Source: Apoderus coryli (lineage: Eukaryota; Arthropoda; Insecta; Coleoptera; Attelabidae). From it: 64,000 bases of DNA. Made by a program: the position numbers and the translations under genes. This document shows, in pieces, positions 55,413 to 64,000 of the stretch (position 1 is its first letter; each line of letters begins with the position of its first letter). The stretch lies in NCBI GenBank assembly GCA_911728435.2, contig OU452204.1, positions 9,176,001-9,240,000 on the forward strand, in the 5' to 3' direction. The notes beneath the pieces were generated by a model, which was given only the letters and a program-made list of their open reading frames with translations, did no database searches and was not told the origin of the DNA.

Positions 55413-55716
55413 TTAATTGTGAATTTCCGCAAGTATTTTTTCCTCAACTAGATGCTTTGCTTGACGCTTTTTGTATGTTTTATCTAAAAATCATCTATGT
55501 TGTCGTCAAAAAGATTGCATTTTTGTAACAAATGTGTATTGGTAGTTAAATGAATCACTTACAAAAGTTTGTTTGTCCAACTTGCCAATTGATCATGGAA
55601 TATTCTAGTGCTGCTCCGAGGACAAAGAACATCGGTAGAAATCTATAAATGCCGAAATACTTCTTACCCGGCCATTTATCTAAAAAACGTTTTAACGAAG
55701 TGTTGTATAACTTCAT
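55413..55716 (-). CDS. UQCC5: UQCC5/SMIM4 complex III assembly microprotein
   Basis: Two exons, 55716-55563 and 55483-55413, coding 74 residues. The first exon ends CAAACTTTT before GTAAGT, and the second begins after TTTTTAG. The joined frame reads WPGKKYFGIYRFLPMFFVLG, then VGQTNFYKTYKKRQAKHLVE, closely following SMIM4/UQCC5 (Drosophila Sloth1). A single transmembrane helix spans about residues 23-42. The partner Brawnin homologue follows after 13 nt. Both are needed for complex III biogenesis in animals studied. The gene is convergent with HIRA, with about 410 bp between the UQCC5 stop and the HIRA stop. Without splicing, the frame stops just after the exon border, which explains why it is easy to miss. 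Confidence 0.88.
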
Positions 55717-56372
55717 TTCACTTTAAATTTAATTTTGTGTAGGTTAAATTCTTCATTATTTCTGGGAGGTTGGAGGTTCCTTCCTCAGCTGTTGATGACA
55801 AACACTTTATTGTCGTGCGGGTAGGGATCATAGAAATCTTATATTATATATGTACTCTAGAATGCTAATTAAATCCAGCCGAATACCAAAAAGTGTAACG
55901 GGTATGCAGAGTTTTCTCGAACTACGCATGCTCCTCAGTCACTTATTTTCAGTACAGAGCTGCCATATTTAAAACTATTTTGTCGTTCGCCTTACAGAAT
56001 TTATGCGACATATCTGTTTTATAAATAAATCCATATGTTGCGTCATACGAAACTGCTTGACAAAATCAAATAATTCAATGTTATCGGTAAAATTGTAATA
56101 CTGTTTAGTTTTCAGCAATATGAACGAAACATTTTTTTCCAAATCTTATTAAATTTAGGAGATTTCGCAACAGCGTCTATTTTCGCAAATGACATTTCTC
56201 GTAGTGGGAATATCTGTCAGAGTCGGCTTCACAACAATTCAGATAGGTTTTATAATTGAATTATGGGTTTATGCGTGGTATATTTTAATTGTTGATAGAT
56301 ATACCTATTTGTGATTAAAATTGTTTTTAATATTTGTTATTTTGGTTTGGTAGTTTGTTTATTTAACAAACA
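55717..56372. other. Intergenic region
   Basis: Lies between the divergent UQCC5/UQCC6 and THAP genes and so probably holds both promoters. No repeat or RNA recognised. Confidence 0.4.
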
Positions 56373-57039
56373 ATGAGGTGTATAGTGTTGTGGTGTAAAA
56401 ATGAAAGTATCATTCCTGGTATTAAATATTTTCAGTAAGTTATTGTATCGGGTTTCTAACAGTCTCAGTTTGAGTCAATATGATACCATTGACATGATAC
56501 TCATTTTTAGCTTGACAAAAAAAAAAGACATGATGTTTGGATCCGGGCATTGGGATCCTAGTACAGAAAATGTATGTGATGGGAATGTCATATGCAGTAA
56601 GCATTTCGCTGCAGAAGATATCATTTGTAGAGAAGACGGCAAGAGGATCACCCTCGTACCCGATGCAGTTCCCAAACTTTTGTTGAAAAGAAGAGATTAT
56701 GTAAATGAGAGTGGAGGTTAAATTCTTAATCGTTTGATATCAAGACACTGTTTACTTAAAAGCAGTCAGTCAAAAATGCATGATATATATGTCAAGAATA
56801 TATTTCCTACGTTGTGTAGGTATACAAAGTTCGTTTGAATTCTGTTGTTAAACTGGAATATACTTAATTATAGAATCCTCCATGAAATTGCTGAGAATAA
56901 AAGTTCTACCAACCATGTTTTGTCACAAAATACTATTGCGTGTAGTACGGATGATATGGAAGTGGTTTACATGGACACGGAAAATATTCGTGAAATCACT
57001 GTTTCTTGCACCCCTTCTTTGAAGGCTGTAGAGAGGTAA
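56373..57039 (+). CDS. THAP-domain protein (3' structure uncertain)
   Basis: Exon 1 (56373-56434) reads MRCIVLWCKNESIIPGIKYF and splices at TTTCA/GTAAGT into exon 2 (from 56511). Exon 2 gives HWDPSTENVCDGNVICSKHF and later LVPDAVPKLLLKRRD. This is a C2CH THAP zinc finger: C3 and C8, then C-x2-H in ICSKHF, then the AVP box. Such domains bind DNA in regulators and in P-element transposases. A further open segment (about 56874-57039) ends SLKAVER and TAA, with AATAAA nearby. However, its phase does not fit the obvious exon 2 donor, and reading through exon 2 ends ESGG then stop at 56721. Either an exon is unseen, the donor is unusual, or the short form is the product. It may also be a domesticated or decaying copy. 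Confidence 0.6.
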
Positions 57040-57460
57040 GAGGCCTAAGGTGGTTGTATAAACAAACAAATATTATATAATAATAAAATAAATAATTAGA
57101 ATGCTCAAGTCCTTACGATATTTTCCAATATTAGAATTTTTACTTATTTCTCGTTTCTGCTTAGATTTATTATTATTGGGTTGTACCTGTTAGACAATAA
57201 AGTATTTATATATTTAATGTAATTTTTTATTTCTTAAATTCCTTTATTCCATTTTTTTATTTGAATTACCAAATGGTAAAATTTAATTTTAAATATACCT
57301 ATAACAGTAATATTACATTTAATCAAAGCCGGTCCTGTTGAAAAATAAGTGACTGGTGATCATGCGCATTATGGACAGCTCTACACTTTTGGTTACATTT
57401 TTGTACTACGGGATTATCATTCTAGAGTATATATATATATATAATATAAGATTTCTGTGG
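57040..57460. other. Intergenic AT-rich DNA
   Basis: Holds AATAAAATAAATAA at about 57082-57095, a possible poly-A signal for the THAP gene. Nothing else recognised. Confidence 0.35.
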
Positions 57461-57864
57461 TAGGGATACTAAAAAAGATCGATACTCTCAAAGTATCGAT
57501 ACTTTTGCTGCAGTATCGAGTATTTTTGGTATCGATCTTTTAGAACGATACCAAGTTGGTATCGATACTTTCGTAGCAGTATAATTATTGTACATTATGC
57601 TGCCACCACCATTTTTGAATTATTTTTTTCTTCAGTGTTTTTTTTTTGTGAACAATACATTCAGAAGGTTGGCGACCACTGTCCTATGTTATGTAACACA
57701 AAATCTAATAAACATTCAACAGTTTTATTGTTAAAAGTGTAGGGTACAGTTTCGATACCGATACCTAAGAGTATCGATACTTTTTAGACAAGTATCGGTA
57801 GGAATCGATACTTGGCAAAAAGTATTGGTATCGGTATCGATATTTTATTTTTTTAGCGTCCCTA
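57461..57864. mobile_element. TATCGATA-rich TIR element, second copy type
   Basis: Ends TAGGGATACTAAAAAA and the inverted TTTTTTTAGCGTCCCTA. About four TATCGATA motifs plus several ATCGATAC variants cluster near both ends, as in the element at 41076. The target duplication is not clear, so it is older or of a sister family. The centre is AT-rich and non-coding. Confidence 0.65.
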
Positions 57865-58289
57865 CGTGCGGGTGGTCTAGTGCAATCAATAAAGTTTCTC
57901 TTCTTTATTCATTGGGCTAGTGCCTATGCGCTCTAGCTGGCTACATGCTACTAGACAAGACAAGTAAGCGGCCCTAAAGCTATTTAGTTTATGCTGTTTT
58001 ATCCATAGTTTAGTCAGTCTTTAGAAAGACGGTTTAGTTAAAGACAAAGGTTTAGTACTCCCTTCAGCGGAACTATTTTTTTTTATCAAATAAGTTAAGC
58101 ACACGAAATATCGATATTCTCATCAGATTTTCAATATTTGTTGTTGTTTTGTTTCGAATATTCGAATATATTATGTAAACAAACAAAAGGAAGATATGCA
58201 AAGTTGCGAGCATATATAATACATCACCATATATCACCAATAGACAGAAAATTGAAATAAACTAATTTCTGTTACGACAGTAACTTAGG

Positions 58290-58897
58290 CAGGCCACACA
58301 TCAAGGAAACATGAGATGTGAAACTAGAAACATGAAACACGTTTCATAAAATAAGTACACATTGCCGTAAATGAGAATACGCACATCAGAGAAATATGTT
58401 TCATGTGACATCATAGCGAAGCAAATCCTGTAGAAACATCTTTTCATGAAATAGGTTCTGTTCTATATTTTTGTTTCTTGTTTCCCGTTATTGCGTTGCA
58501 GGCAATATTTGATCAGTTTCAAAATGAAAAACGACGAAGAATTTAATGTAGTGTTTGTGTCACTATTATTGAAAAACATGAGGTTCTTTATAATTACAAG
58601 TTGGAGAAGTATTTTAATAGAAACTTCAAGGAAAAAGCGTGGCGACAGGTGGCTGCCACTATATAAGAACCATGTTTAAGACCCAGTAACGTCGTTTCTT
58701 TCGTTTTGATTTATAATAATGTGGTTACAACCCCAACTACTGCGTCGTCATCGGTGTCCATTGCTAACTGAAACAAATTATTTGATTCTGGTTTGTGCAT
58801 CGATGAAGCAGAAACTTTCTGTTTCGTATTTCATATTTCATGTTTCAGATTTTATATTTCATATTTCACGTTTCCAGTTTCTTTGATGTGTGGACTG
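58290..58897. mobile_element. TIR element with GAAACATGAAA repeats
   Basis: Terminal inverted CAGGCCACACATCAAGGAAA and its relative ending GATGTGTGGACTG. ACTTAGG and ACTTAGA flank the two sides. Many GAAACATGAAA/TTTCATGTTTC repeats fill both subterminal regions. Short CAG...CTG ends and subterminal arrays suggest hAT or a relative. No coding sequence. Confidence 0.55.
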
Positions 58898-59300
58898 ACT
58901 TAGAGACACTGATTAATGTTGCAGAAATACATTACTAATATAATGTTCACTTAACTTTTGATACGGTCGTAACAAATCTACTACATGGTCATTTAGATAT
59001 ACAGCAATGGTACGTTAACTTTTGATACGGTCGTAACAGAAATATAATACCTACATATTTTGACAATTGACAGATTTTATAGCTTTAGAATGAAATTAAA
59101 TGTGAAATGTTTCAAGAGAAGAAGTTCTTAATGTTAAATAAAGTTGTTTTTTTGTTATTTTCCTGATAGATTATTAATAAAAATATTTTTGTTTGTCTTT
59201 TTCACAAAGTTTCAAATATATGGTGTCTCATTTAATAAGCTTGGATATTGAACATCGAAATTTGCGAAAAAATGTAAAGACATATACTTATATGTACCAG
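58898..59300. other. AT-rich DNA with short direct repeat
   Basis: AACTTTTGATACGGTCGTAA occurs at 58953 and again at 59017. Nothing else recognised. Confidence 0.4.
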
Positions 59301-60960
59301 TACACCAGTAAATGAACACTGTGGTTTTTTAATATAATAAGAAATCCTTTTGGTTTTAAATGTCCCGCCAAATAACAAATATATTTCTCTAGCGATCTGC
59401 CATATATGGCATTATTAACATTAAAGGTTATGTTGTCGTCAGGCTTTGCTATATATTGGGCGTTTCGGGGCTTGGTTTTGAAGTACTAAAATATTAAGGG
59501 AAGTGAACAACACAACATTTTGTTAATGCGCGATTTTGGTCGTTAACATTATAATTAAGTAAAAATATAATTGGCCCATAATTATTATCTCTTAAGTTTT
59601 GCTAATTTGAACCTAGCTTGCACTAATTTGTTCCTAACAATATTTTTTAAATGTGTTCATCTATTGGATCACCAACTACCTACATAAAAATCCAGTAAAT
59701 GAACGATATGTTTATTCACTGGATTCTAAAATTATTTCACATTCATATGCTTTTTATTAGGTTTCTGCTGATAATACGATGGGTGTTTAGACGTTTACCA
59801 TTTATTTTATTTATGTATAATGCCCTACTCCAGTATATCAACACTAGTTTGTCTTGTTCATTAACTGGCTTAATTGCTGTTCGTTTACTGGATTATTGTG
59901 CTTTTTTATGGTCATGAATAAAAAAACCATATCAACGTTTTAAATACACGCAAGAAATACGAGAAAAAGCTATTCATTCCATAAAAAACAACCAAATAAC
60001 TTTAAAAGAACCTTCGAAATTGTATAATATACAAAAGAGTACTCTTCGTAATAAAGTCCGTGGTAACGTTCCACTAGAAAGGAAGATGGATCCTTCAAGC
60101 GTTTTGACCAAAGATGAAGAAAAGAGGGTTGCTCAGTGGATACTTTGCAAAGCTAAAATTGGATTTCCAATGCACCAAAGCAATGTCCTAGACTCAGTTC
60201 AACAAGTAATGAAAAAGACTGAACGAAAAGTCCTATTTACGGATGGCCAACCCGGAAAGAAATGCCTAAAATTGTTTCTTCAGCGAAATCCCGAAATTTG
60301 CAAACGCAACACAGAAGTAGACCTAGTGTCACAGAAGACTCTATTCGCAACTGGTTTCAAGATTTCAAAACCTTTCTTAAAGGCGAATCATGTGAAGATG
60401 TCATGGAAGATCCAACAAGGATTTTTAATGCCGATGGAGGGAATACCATTTGACGAAAGAGGAAGAAAAGCGAACCAAGATAAAGGAACAGGAAAAAAGA
60501 AAGAAACAGAGACGCATGTTGAAGCAAAAGGAAGAATTGAGAAAAATAAATTTAAAACGCAAGAGAGAAGCTATAAAAAACAAAAGCAAAGTAACAAACC
60601 CAAAGAGAACCAAAACAAATGTAATAACTACTACAATGAAAAAGATTAGTAACGAGATTCTGATAGTGATATGTTACCGTTAGCTAATTTGAAACAACAA
60701 ATTTCTAATCAAAATGAATTTAAAATACATGATTACGTAATTGTTGTGTATAATAAAAATATCTATACGGGTGTTATAACACTTATAACAATAGAGGAGA
60801 GTTTAAAATTAGTGTGATGGAAAAATGTGAAAAAAGGAAATGGAAATTTGGTACAAGAAAAATGACATACTGCGAAAAATTTATCATCCTGTAGCATTAG
60901 ACTCCATTTCATGGAGATTTATTTCTTCGTTATTGGAACTAAGTAAAAAGTAATATCCAT
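59301..60960 (+). mobile_element. Pogo-like transposon lacking its catalytic domain
   Basis: Coding starts near 59946: KYTQEIREKAIHSIKNNQIT, then a pipsqueak-type HTH (PSKLYNIQKSTLRNKVRG) and a CENP-B-type HTH with KKCLKLFLQRNPEICKRN. After a frameshift (about 60320) it continues VTEDSIRNWFQDFKTFLKGE and EDPTRIFNADG. The DDE catalytic domain should start here, but the sequence jumps at about 60440 to the lysine-rich C-terminal region. It then runs to a final NDILRKIYHPVALDSISWRF segment (about 60860-60950). CCAGTAAATGAAC motifs at 59301, 59692 and inverted at 59879 may mark the 5' end. The 3' end was not found. Confidence 0.65.
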
Positions 60961-62060
60961 TCTTAACGTCGTCGTTTGATTCACACATTTATCTGATGAT
61001 TCATAACGAGAGGATAAAATAATTAACAATATACCTAATATATGTAGGTATTAAGATAAATATATTGAAAATATATTTCTAAGTATATTACATTTCAAGG
61101 AAACATCCATAATAATATATAAATACTAAATAATATAATGTGCGTTCTATTTTTAAACTTAACATAATTTAATAATAATTTAAACAAAGATAGACAAATC
61201 TATCCATTTTAGTCTAAACAAAAACAATGTATTATTATTTGTATAGATATACAATGTGTTCAAGAATCCCTTCCTTTTAGTAAAAGTATAACAAGTTGGA
61301 AATTAGTCCGGAGATTTCCTATTTGATATCTCAAACAGAACAATATATTGCTTTGTTGGCTACACGAGGTTTTGTTTATTAAAACGTTTAAGGCACCTGA
61401 ATTTCACTCACTGTTAATATTCGCCTCGGTTTTGAAAATTTCTGAAGCAAACTACCTAATAATCTTCGTATTCAAGAAATATGGTCACTACTATTATATT
61501 CCTATATATATTTCGGTTTCTACTGATATTTGCTCGTCTTCAACTGGTATGTTTCTTTTGGCTCTTACACAGGGCCCCCGTAAGGGCTACTGGCTCCTGT
61601 TTGCAAAAAAGGATTTTGGTGCCCCTTAAGGCATTGTGGATCTTGTTTTTTTGTTTATTTTTTTGAAGGTAGGTAGGTAGGTGCTTGAAATAAAGCAAAA
61701 AACTGAACTTTAGAAGTCAGTTATTTGTAGACTAAAATATCAAAATGAAACAAACAGAATAAAATCATAACAAAATAAATTAAAGTAAATTCTTGTTCAC
61801 ACCCACTTTAAAGCATTTGCTTAACTAATGGGGTACAGACACGTTGTTTATAAATACTAGAAAATAACCCAAAACTAAAAATCTAATTTTTTTAGGAACA
61901 AATAAATATTGCCTAATGTCTACATATACCACCAAGTACTTTCTACTTATACTTGGATATTTTAAAAAATATGCAGACACTTCTGATAACAAATATCTAG
62001 GTGACTTCGTTATAAAATCAAATATGATAGCTAGGTACAATAGAAAAATAAAAAATAGCT
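60961..62060. other. Unannotated AT-rich DNA
   Basis: No gene recognised. Short open frames at 61348-61666 and 61916-62203 lack domains; the latter partly opposes the hAT relic. Confidence 0.35.
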
Positions 62061-62760
62061 ATTGTAGTAGCGATAATTTCCGAGACTTTGCTGTTGCAAA
62101 TTCATTAATTACATCGCTAAAATTTATGCCGTCAAAATTTTTTTGTTCAATTGCTAGCCCAGACTTTCTTGAAGCATTGTCGATCTTGAATAATTTTGAA
62201 TGATTTTTCCCTTTGAAAAAGATCGCTTGCCAGAAGCTACCGATACAGGCAATGTCAGAAAAATCCTTAGTGAAATGCTTACGTTTGGAAGGGTGGAAAT
62301 TAAATTGGTTTCAAATATATATTGTAAAATACTTAAGGCTTAAGGGGTCAGGTAATGAAAACAACTTTAACGCTTTAATTTCATTAAACAAATCATTGGC
62401 GTCTATATCCTTAGTATCCTGCTCTGTCAGTCGTTCTTCAAGAACAAAACAACGTTTTAAAATATCGCTGTCATGTCGTACTCATTTAATAAGTTAAATC
62501 GGTTTTTTAGAGAGCTCAAATTTTGATCTATAATTTTTAAGAAAAAGCTAATTATAAAGGCGGTTTTTGGATCATTAAATTGAAATTAAATTTCCTCCTG
62601 ACCGTTGGTAACGATGGAAAGTCTTCTTCAATTTCGAGAGAGAGTGCTACTTCTTTCGCTTGTACAAGAATTTCTTGAAATGATTGGTCAGATCTATATT
62701 GCTGGAAGTGATCAACTAAATTTTTTGGATAGGTTTGGCATACTTTAATATTAATTGTAG
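62060..62760 (-). pseudogene. hAT (ZMYM1-like) transposase relic
   Basis: Minus strand from the right: SFQEILVQAKEVALSLEIEE and DFPSLPTVRRKFNFN (about 62580-62690), then after stops LTLPVSVASGKRSFSK (about 62200-62255), IIQNYSRSTMLQE and LAIEQKNFDGINFSDVINEF (about 62080-62190). This is the C-terminal dimerisation region of ZMYM1/DUF4371-type hAT transposases, including the LPVTVASGERSFSKLK box. Several frameshifts; dead. Confidence 0.75.
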
Positions 62761-63140
62761 CACTTTTATTTTTAAATTAATTTTTGTTTTTTTTTGCAAT
62801 TTTTTTTTGGACACTAGGTTTTGGCGCCCCTGCTCTTACACTGATATAACTACATATTGTTGAAGCAGTATTATCACCTTTCACAAACGGAGTTCCTAAT
62901 CACTAATCAGTAATTCGTGAATTCCAATTTTAATCTAAATAATTTTACTTTTTACTGTCAGTATTTATTAGACTGTGCAAAAACTGCTCTTTTACCGGTA
63001 TATTACTTTTTGATAGTTTTGACTTGTATACTTGATGAAAATTCAAATTAAGTAACCTTTTTTTAGAAAAACAAACGTTTAAAAATATTCATGAATTTAT
63101 TAAAGTTTCTCTTGCTTAGTTCTTTGTTATTACTATTGAT
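62761..63140. other. AT-rich DNA
   Basis: TTTTGGCGCCCCTGC at about 62819 may be the 5' terminus of the adjacent hAT relic. No other feature recognised. Confidence 0.35.
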
Positions 63141-63166
63141 CTGAAGAAGCCACTGTGTGGTGAAAC
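63141..63166 (+). ncRNA. Hammerhead-like motif
   Basis: CTGAAGA, stem GCCAC/GTGGT around TGT, then GAAAC. Confidence 0.45.
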
Positions 63167-63171
63167 ATATA

Positions 63172-64000
63172 CAGAGTGAGTATAAAGTGTATATTTCCGA
63201 AAATAATCGTTATCTTGGAAAAATTTTTATTGAAAAGTTATTTGGTATAATTTTTGGAATCAAAATAAAATTTTTATAGGGTTACATTAGAAAATAATTG
63301 AGAATAAACAAATCGCCTTCTTCATTTACAGTTCATTAAAATTGAATTTTTATAAGACTTGCCATTGAAAACTTTGTAGCTGTCAATTGAAAATACTTGT
63401 AAAATAAAATGTCTAGGTATATACGGACAAATAAAAATGTTATTCAAAAAAATAATTCGTAAAATTAAATCCAACTACTTAATATTAAAAACTGCTAGTC
63501 CAACAACTGTTGAAAATGTTGTCCGTTGTCATTTGCGCACAATTGGAGTCTCGCTTCAAATTAATTTCTTACCTTTACTAGCATGACAGGTGGTAATATT
63601 CTTCTAGATTCTCCAATAACTTTAGCCCTTAGTTCTTCCAAATTTATTGGTCTGTTCTTGTAGATGCTATTCTTCAAGTGACCCCAAAGAAAAAAATCAC
63701 AGGCTGTCAAATATGGAGAGCGGGGAGCTCCTCGACGACCAATCCATCTTCCTGGCGCACCGTCCTGCTGTAACCGCACTTCGCACTGCCAACACAGCTA
63801 GTACAATTTATTCTCTTAGCAAATTGAAATATTTTTCATCTGTAAGATTGCCATCAATGAAGAATGGCCCAATAACTTTACGATCCACTATACCCAACCA
63901 TACATTACATTTTGTGGTCGCTGAGTTCGTCCCTTCATGATCTAGCTGATTTTCGGAAGACCAATATCGAAAGTTTTGTTTATTTACGAATCAATGCAAA
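63172..64000 (-). pseudogene. Mariner-like transposase relic, cut by window end
   Basis: Minus strand from the window edge: NVWLGIVDRKVIGPFFIDGN (about 63835-63895), LTDEKYFNLLRE then a stop, QQDGAPGRWIGRRGAPRSPY with the stretch between the catalytic blocks deleted, CDFFLWGHLKNSIYKNRPIN, and a C-terminal NGQHFQQLL (about 63500-63525). Closest to the intact DD41D transposase at 8210-9283. A TACAGAGTGAGTATAAAGT sequence at 63170 is the likely left end; the right end lies outside the window. Confidence 0.7.

Noticed and set aside
59699..59917. 72-codon hydrophobic frame
   Set aside because: Falls between two CCAGTAAATGAAC motifs upstream of the pogo-like coding region; no family match.
61497..61555. 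Possible further hammerhead-like motif on the minus strand
   Set aside because: TTGAAGA and GAAAC are present, but no paired stem joins them.
1..64000. CRISPR arrays, operons, bacterial promoters
   Set aside because: No regularly spaced repeats or prokaryotic signals; all convincing genes are spliced.

Overview
The window is AT-rich nuclear DNA from an animal, almost certainly an insect. It has spliced protein genes with GT-AG introns, and its introns and intergenic DNA are crowded with Tc1/mariner relics, non-LTR retrotransposon fragments and insect-style foldback elements. I cannot name the order or species from sequence alone.

Host genes were assembled from exons with matching splice phases. 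On the minus strand at 17932-23806 is a four-exon, 130-residue homologue of the ciliary microtubule inner protein family CIMIP1/C20orf85. On the minus strand at 30634-40936 is UTP4 (cirhin), 9 exons and 687 residues, a WD-repeat protein of the small-subunit processome. On the plus strand at 42171-55002 is HIRA, 16 exons and 909 residues, the histone H3.3 chaperone subunit. UTP4 and HIRA are head to head across 1.2 kb. Convergent with HIRA, at 55241-55716 on the minus strand, are two tiny reading frames 13 nt apart: UQCC5/SMIM4 and UQCC6/Brawnin, both mitochondrial complex III assembly factors. This matches the sloth1/sloth2 dicistronic arrangement known in Drosophila. At 56373-57039 (+) is a small gene with a THAP zinc finger whose 3' splicing I could not resolve.

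Mobile DNA fills most of the rest. An apparently intact mariner-like element (7764-9854) has 354-bp terminal inverted repeats and a transposase with DD41D spacing. Several foldback elements (12578-13713, 29157-30113, 19826-21019) look like internally deleted relatives, and one carries a piece of 28S rRNA. There are classic mariner relics, a hAT/ZMYM-type relic, a pogo-like relic that has lost its catalytic domain, and many 5'-truncated LINEs, some nested inside other elements with visible target-site duplications.

Two less ordinary signals stand out. First, about eleven scattered sites share a CTGANGA-stem-GAAAC core whose stem sequence differs from copy to copy while staying base-paired; this resembles the hammerhead-like terminal motif of Penelope-like retroelements. 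Second, two small inverted-repeat elements are packed with TATCGATA motifs, the DREF-binding site. One of them sits, with a perfect 8-bp duplication, in the shared UTP4/HIRA promoter region. Left of 17 kb, between 24 and 30 kb and right of 57 kb I recognise essentially only repeats.
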